NCBI GenBank assembly: GCA_015501055.1
Contig: JADNYV010000213.1
Span: 1-61,031 of the forward strand
Reading direction: 5' to 3'
DNA: 61,031 bases
Source of the DNA: Mucidula mucida
Taxonomy: Eukaryota > Basidiomycota > Agaricomycetes > Agaricales > Physalacriaceae
Shown here: piece by piece, positions 56,701 to 61,031 of the stretch
Layout of the letters: every line of letters begins with the position of its first letter
Numbering within the stretch: the first letter of the stretch is position 1
Translations under genes and position numbers: made by a program
Notes under the pieces: generated by a model
What the model saw: only the letters and a program-made list of their open reading frames with translations
The model's database searches: none
What the model was told of the DNA's origin: nothing

Positions 56701-57845
56701 TTAACACTGCTATGGAGCAGAACGTCAGTTCTATTCATTTCGAGCCTTTCTGCGTCTGATAATTCAATTTTAGCCCGCCTGCCCGGTGTGCCATCTTGCA
56801 TTGACGATTGACCTTGAAGCTCCCGCACTGGACCTGGGCGAAGACCAAGCCGTAGCGCGTCAGGGCATTCTTGGGCGACTGGACCTCAGTACATGGAAAT
56901 CGTCGACGAAGATCGAAGCGCTGCTTGAGGAGCTGAGCAATCTACGACTGCAAGACTCGACTACCAAGAGCCTTGTCTTTAGTCAGTTTGTGAGCTTCTT
57001 GGATTTGATTGCGTATCGGTTGCAGAAGGCTGGATTCAAGGTGAAATTAGAGTCGGCTTGTTTGAAGTGATTGACATGTTGACGGCGCAGATCTGTCGGC
57101 TTGAAGGTACTATGAGTCCCCAAGCGAGAGACGCGACTATCAAGCACTTTAGTAAGTTCTGCGCTTCATGTGGGTATATCATTACTGATCACGCTACACA
57201 GTGAATAATGTGGATGTAACGGTGTTCCTCGTCAGTCTGAAGGCAGGTGGTGTCGCCCTCAATCTGACGGAGGCGTCTCGTGTGTACTTGATGGATAGTT
57301 GGTGGAACCCAGCTGTAAGCACGTCGGTATCGGACAGTTGATAGATGCTGACAATTTGTCTCAGGTGGAATATCGTTCGTGGTGTTCGTTGCGCTCTCTC
57401 TCTATCAACCTGACGTCCGTACAGAGGCGATGGATCGCATTCATAGGTTGGGCCAGCATCGCCCCGTTAAAGCCATCAAACTCGTGGTCGAAGATAGCAT
57501 AGAGAGCCGCATTGTTCAGGTGTGATGTGTTGGCTCGCGACCTTTCTGGAATTGTTCTGATGTTTGAGCGTTCAGCTTCAGGAAAAGAAATCGGCGATGG
57601 TTGATGCTACTTTATCGACTGACGAGTCGGTGAGTTGCGGGCGCGTATTGCTATGTCAATGTCTGATAAATTTTGCATAGGCCATGGGAAGGTTGACGCC
57701 TGACGATGTGAGTCTGTTCATGCTGTTTTTTTGGACTCTGGAGTACCGAATGCTTATGTGTGATCGGGACAGCTATCGTTTTTGTTCCGTGTGCGTATTT
57801 CTTTCGTGTTGGTTGAATATGTGTTAAAATGTTTTGCAGCTTTAA
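53731..57845 (+). CDS. RAD16: SNF2-family ATPase with RING finger, Rad16-like
   Basis: Nuclear DNA-translocase and ubiquitin-ligase protein of global-genome nucleotide excision repair (Rad7-Rad16 system). The start [15 protein letters not shown] is followed by a disordered, acidic and lysine-rich N-terminus. The SNF2 core begins [20 protein letters not shown], with motif [16 protein letters not shown], motif II LDEAHNI and motif [22 protein letters not shown] Rad16-type Cys-rich insert follows ([32 protein letters not shown]). Then come [11 protein letters not shown], the RING finger ([25 protein letters not shown]) and the helicase C-lobe ([53 protein letters not shown]). It ends LTPDDLSFLFRL at 57845. 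About 20 introns. Insert plus RING order is Rad16 rather than Rad5. The frame appears intact. Confidence 0.92.
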
Positions 57846-58276
57846 GTTACGGTGTAAACATATGTATTCTAGAGATATTGGTGTGCCTGCCCGTTTATCT
57901 GGTGTAGGAATGAATTTCCTTCAGTCCATCTACTGGCGCGACCGACCGATGCAGAAGTGAAGCGTGCAGGGCATCGATACTTCACGCGACTCATGTTTCT
58001 CAGTATCTTTCTCGTATCTCAGTCTGATTGGAAACTTGCGCTCTTCCGACAATATCGCATTCGAGGTCGGCGCTCGCGTTTGAAGGTCAATCTATTTTAA
58101 ACTTGAGCGTTCTTCCTTCGTGCATCTACGGGCAAGGGGCCCCGACGTACTGAAAGCGGTTCTAAAGATAGTACGCCCTGTGAGTGAGGGATAAAATCCC
58201 CTTTCCTGCTATCAAAAGCTCGCCGTCTTCTTCCCTTCCCACCCACCAACTTTTTGTCGTTCTTTGATTGTGGAAG
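57846..58276. other. Promoter region of the secreted glycoprotein gene
   Basis: No coding signal. The C/T-rich stretch cgtcttcttcccttcccaccc (about 58229-58249) just before the ATG at 58277 is typical of strong fungal promoters. Confidence 0.4.
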
Positions 58277-59884
58277 ATGTTCGCGTTGAAGGAGTCTGTC
58301 GTCCACCTTTCGCTCTTTTTGACCTGCGCGTCGGCACAGTATAGCGCGACGTATATGCCTGATACGGCGCCGGAGACGACTGAGGAGGGCCAGACGGGTA
58401 CGAATAAATGCGGGACGGAGTCGAGCCAGACATCGATGTGCCAGAATGCGTACAGTGCGTATTTTGACTTGATGGTGCGTTGGGTGCTGATGAGAGCGTG
58501 AAGTTAATAGCGTGGATGATTTGTACGTGCCATGCTAAAACTTACAGAATCATACCTGATGATGCACGTTTGTTATCAGCTGCTTGTGGGCACCTCCCTC
58601 ACCAGGCGCGGATGCCGCCATTGGAAACACTGAGGCGAGTACCTGCGCTTGACCTCTTTTGCGAGAGTTGAAGATTGACGGATTAGGATAGCGTATCGAA
58701 GTTGCGTGGTGTATGAAGGTGATCACCGCCGCTCTGCGAAATTGAAACGAGAACGTTTATCATCATCATCGTGTAGAGCGGCTATGGTACGCGCTTGATA
58801 CCCGACGGCGCCATCCAAGGTGTCCACTTTGTCAAAACGCCAGACTTTGTTCAAGTGACGGGTGTGTGTTTCAAGATTGGCATTAGTGTCTAGTAGTTGA
58901 CACTGATAGGTGTTGGTGACTTGACAAAGCTCAACATCCCGGCGGGCGACGCTGGTGGCGAACTCGATCCCCACGGAGCGGATGGCAATGGTCGGGAACA
59001 TCTATTGTTACAAACAACTCGGCGCCACGGTTGACATTCGTTGTAGGAAACCCCATCGGAGGGCTCGTTTTCTCCACGGCTTTTGGTCAACTCGAGCAGG
59101 TGCACGAATGGACTGTAAGTCACTGACAACCTTTGGACGCGTAATCGTCGAACTGAGGATCATGCCCCAGAACTTTATGTCCGCGAGCGAATTCTGTTTC
59201 CGCGCTTGCGATCCTGCTGGGAGCAACGCACCGGGATTCTGTAAGCTCTTGTTATTCAGCGACCAGCAACTCCAGTTCTCATCGGGGTGTGTGAACTTTT
59301 TCAGGTCAACACATCTACGACGAGATGGGGTGCGCGTGGAATATGCCCGCTCGATATGATGCGGGGACTTTTGAGTCGTGCGAGGGCGATAGCGGTGATG
59401 TATGCACATGTCGTTTTCTTATGCGTTTGATGTGACCGTTATCTGAAGCCGATGGGTGTTTATGGGGCTTCTACCTTCCACCAAGGGGACGCCGTGACGC
59501 CTGATGCGCACCCTGCGCCTGCGTCGTCAAAGTGCGCTGGTGTGGGCTCGATTAGCAATGGTGCGGCTACGCTCAGCATCCCCGCTACGACTACCGCGAG
59601 TCTTTCTTCTCTTGATTTGACGGTGTTTACAACTCTGTTCATTTCTAGTCTGCCCATTCTTCTGTCGCCACGTCCTCGCATGGGAGTGTATCGTCTACTG
59701 CTGTTAGCTCGACTATCACCAGTACGCGGTCGACGACGTCGTCGCATGTGTCTCATGCGCCATCTGAGACTTCTTCGGAGAGTGCTGCCGGTGCGTCGGG
59801 ACGAACGCTGCGGCTTCGTACGCTGCTAATGGACCACTATATACGTTGTCATCTGTTTTCCTTACTTTTTGGATGTATCTGTGA
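58277..59884 (+). CDS. Secreted GPI-anchored protein of the basidiomycete 'macrofage activating glycoprotein' family
   Basis: The signal peptide MFALKESVVHLSLFLTCASA is followed by QYSATYMPDTAPETTEEGQT, CGTESSQTSMCQNAY, VDDFCLWAPPSPGADAAIGN, EVAWCMK, SGYGTRLIPDGAIQGVHFVQ-like text, GDLTKLNIPAGDAGGELDPH, GLVFSTAFGQLEQVHEWTNF, SEFCFRACDPAGSNAPGFC, YDEMGCAWNMPARYDAGTFE and MGVYGASTFHQGDAVTP. This is a widespread mushroom family, known by this name from annotation; its molecular function is not established. About eight introns. The C-terminus is a Ser/Thr-rich stalk with a hydrophobic GPI-type tail (YTLSSVFLTFWMYL). Two one-base frame slips, near 59647 and 59800, separate the conserved part, the stalk and the tail. 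They look like missing bases. Confidence 0.83.
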
Positions 59885-60347
59885 GAGTAAAATGTTGGCT
59901 TTTAGAATATTACTACTTCTAGCTAGTTGTGAAGGAGGCCTCAGATCCGTAGCGGACGTGAACTTTGCCTGACGACATCCAGTCATTCATTTCGTTTCGC
60001 CACATAGGTTCTGGATCGACTGACGTCGAGATTACTTTGATACGACCGCAAAATGCTGAAAAGTGAAGTTGGAACGAAGAGTGGATGCAGCCGAAACATG
60101 CCTTTGCAACCGGAAATTTTTGAGAGCGATACTTTCTTGGAAGACAAAACAAAATCAATTCCCAGATTTACTATCAAAGTGAATGCAAGTTGACTGAAAC
60201 AGTCGTCATTTGAGTCTTCTGGGGTGTTGTTCTGGCCCGTGATCATACAGGAATTGGGATAATTATGAGAGATCATGGCAGTCATAGGAAAATGTACAGA
60301 ATCATCGATCAATTCAGGCCCTTTTCACTGGGGATGAGATCTGAGGG
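59885..60347. other. No gene recognised
   Basis: 3' flank of the glycoprotein gene and of amidoligase copy B, which are convergent. The minus-strand frames seen here have no domain. The inverted-duplication breakpoint is at its right end. Confidence 0.35.
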
Positions 60348-61031
60348 TATAATAAAGACAACGTGAAATCACATAATAACCTTAACAAACGTGTGAATGG
60401 GTTCGCTACCGTTGTCCAGCCAACGCAGCTCATCGAGCCGGCGCACCAAGCACGACCTGACGAAGGTCAGATAAAACACAATGGTCTCCTTGATCTTCTG
60501 AGGATCAAAAGTTCCGTCAGGTTGACGAAACTCGATAGTACGCAAGGTACTCAGACTGGTAAAGTTGTATTTATAGTAGCGGCATGCCCGAGCTGGATCA
60601 TCATTGCGACCTGACCGAGGCGGATTGAAGAGTCGGATGAGGTCGGGGATAGTGTCGCACTGAAGAATGGCATCTAATCTGTCCTGCGCCCCTCTCAGTC
60701 CACCAGCGACTTTCATTCCGTGTGTGTTTGAGGAGATGTAAGGATCGTCTGCTCTCCTACGGTGTGGGGGATGAAGATCATCAATTTGCTCTAAATGAGG
60801 AATGTGATGAGGGTGCAGTTACATGGGGCAAATTACAGCGTACCCTCATAATGCAAGACCGCCATTGCAATTTTTTGGAGGTCTTCAAGGGTGTATGTGT
60901 TGTTATTGCCGGTGTCGCGTATTCCGACATGAACATGAAAGCCAGTGCCTTGGCCTCCACGAACCTCTATAGCATCCTTCGCCGTCCCCAGTGCTGCAAT
61001 CGCCCGTCCAACAGCGTCTATCTCAGTCATC
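60348..61031. repeat. Inverted duplication, arm B (partner 52875-53550)
   Basis: Arm B of the inverted pair described at 52875-53550, cut by the window end. It is eight bases longer than arm A over the same span, and it keeps the open reading frame that arm A has lost. The separation between arms is about 6.8 kb, containing RAD16 and the secreted glycoprotein gene. Confidence 0.9.
60369..61031 (-). CDS. Amidoligase-like protein, copy B, partial (5' end outside window)
   Basis: The C-terminal half of a putative amidoligase. TEIDAVGRAIAALGTAKDA and GFHVHVGIRDTGNNNTYTLE (the HVHVG motif is the family's hallmark), then EDLQKIAMAVLHYEG. After a ~53 bp intron (donor gtacgctg, acceptor cctcatttag) come EQIDDLHPPHRRRADDPYIS, RLDAILQCDTIPDLIRLF, YYKYNFTSLSTLRTIEFRQ, PDGTFDPQKIKETIVFYLTF and LRWLDNGSEPIHTFVKVIM to the stop at 60369. 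The frame is intact. The family is thought to form amide bonds or cross-links, but no substrate is known for fungal members. The N-terminal GIELE part lies beyond the window edge. Confidence 0.8.

Noticed and set aside
1..61031. CRISPR arrays, bacterial operons or insertion sequences
   Set aside because: No regularly spaced direct repeats of CRISPR type, and no transposase or reverse transcriptase motifs seen; all genes are intron-bearing and eukaryotic.

Overview
The window is nuclear DNA from a filamentous basidiomycete, most likely an Agaricomycete. The evidence is genes cut by many 45-60 bp GT...AG introns, very small exons, a Mediator MED13 subunit, a kinesin-3, a Rad16-type repair ATPase, a Zn2Cys6 regulator and the secreted, GPI-tailed family annotated in mushrooms as 'macrofage activating glycoprotein'. 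I cannot name the species. All functions come from reading translations and joining exons by eye; nothing was run against a database.

Layout. 1-8.0 kb: an FMN-dependent alpha-hydroxy-acid oxidase gene (+), a tRNA-Glu with an intron, two tandem paralogous single-pass membrane proteins (-), and weak hypothetical genes. 9.1-10.6 kb: a hypothetical gene (+) followed by a decayed fragment of a PARP-like gene. 11-15.3 kb: MED13 (-), with five spaced copies of a short AT-rich motif just upstream. 17.3-25.2 kb: a PARP-like gene with four SUMO-interaction-like motifs (+), then a kinesin-3 (+). 26.2-30.1 kb: a cyclopropane-fatty-acid-synthase-like methyltransferase (-) and ARL2 (-). 31.4-34.3 kb: a repeat-bearing hypothetical gene (+) and a second SIM/PARP paralog (-). 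35-37.4 kb: an APC-family permease (-) whose 5' intron holds a complete TPP riboswitch, which marks it as a probable thiamine transporter. 37.6-41.8 kb: eIF5B (-). 42.5-47.6 kb: a single-pass membrane protein (-) and a Zn2Cys6 transcription factor (+) sharing a short divergent promoter. 48.3-53.5 kb: a WW-like proline-rich gene, a decayed fragment, an F-box-like gene and an amidoligase-like gene, most with broken frames. 53.7-61 kb: Rad16-like ATPase (+), the secreted glycoprotein (+), and a second amidoligase copy (-) cut by the window end.

Most points of interest: (1) the TPP riboswitch on a Thi9-like permease gene; (2) a PARP-catalytic protein preceded by four tandem SUMO-interaction motifs, kept in two diverged inverted copies plus one relic; (3) the kinesin P-loop assembled from 12, 19 and 11 nt exons, and a 7 nt exon next to its FHA domain; (4) an inverted ~680 bp amidoligase duplication in which all recognised length differences are deletions in one copy. 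Several conserved genes, including essential eIF5B, carry single-base frame breaks. Part of the apparent pseudogenisation may therefore be base-call error, and the reader should keep that in mind.
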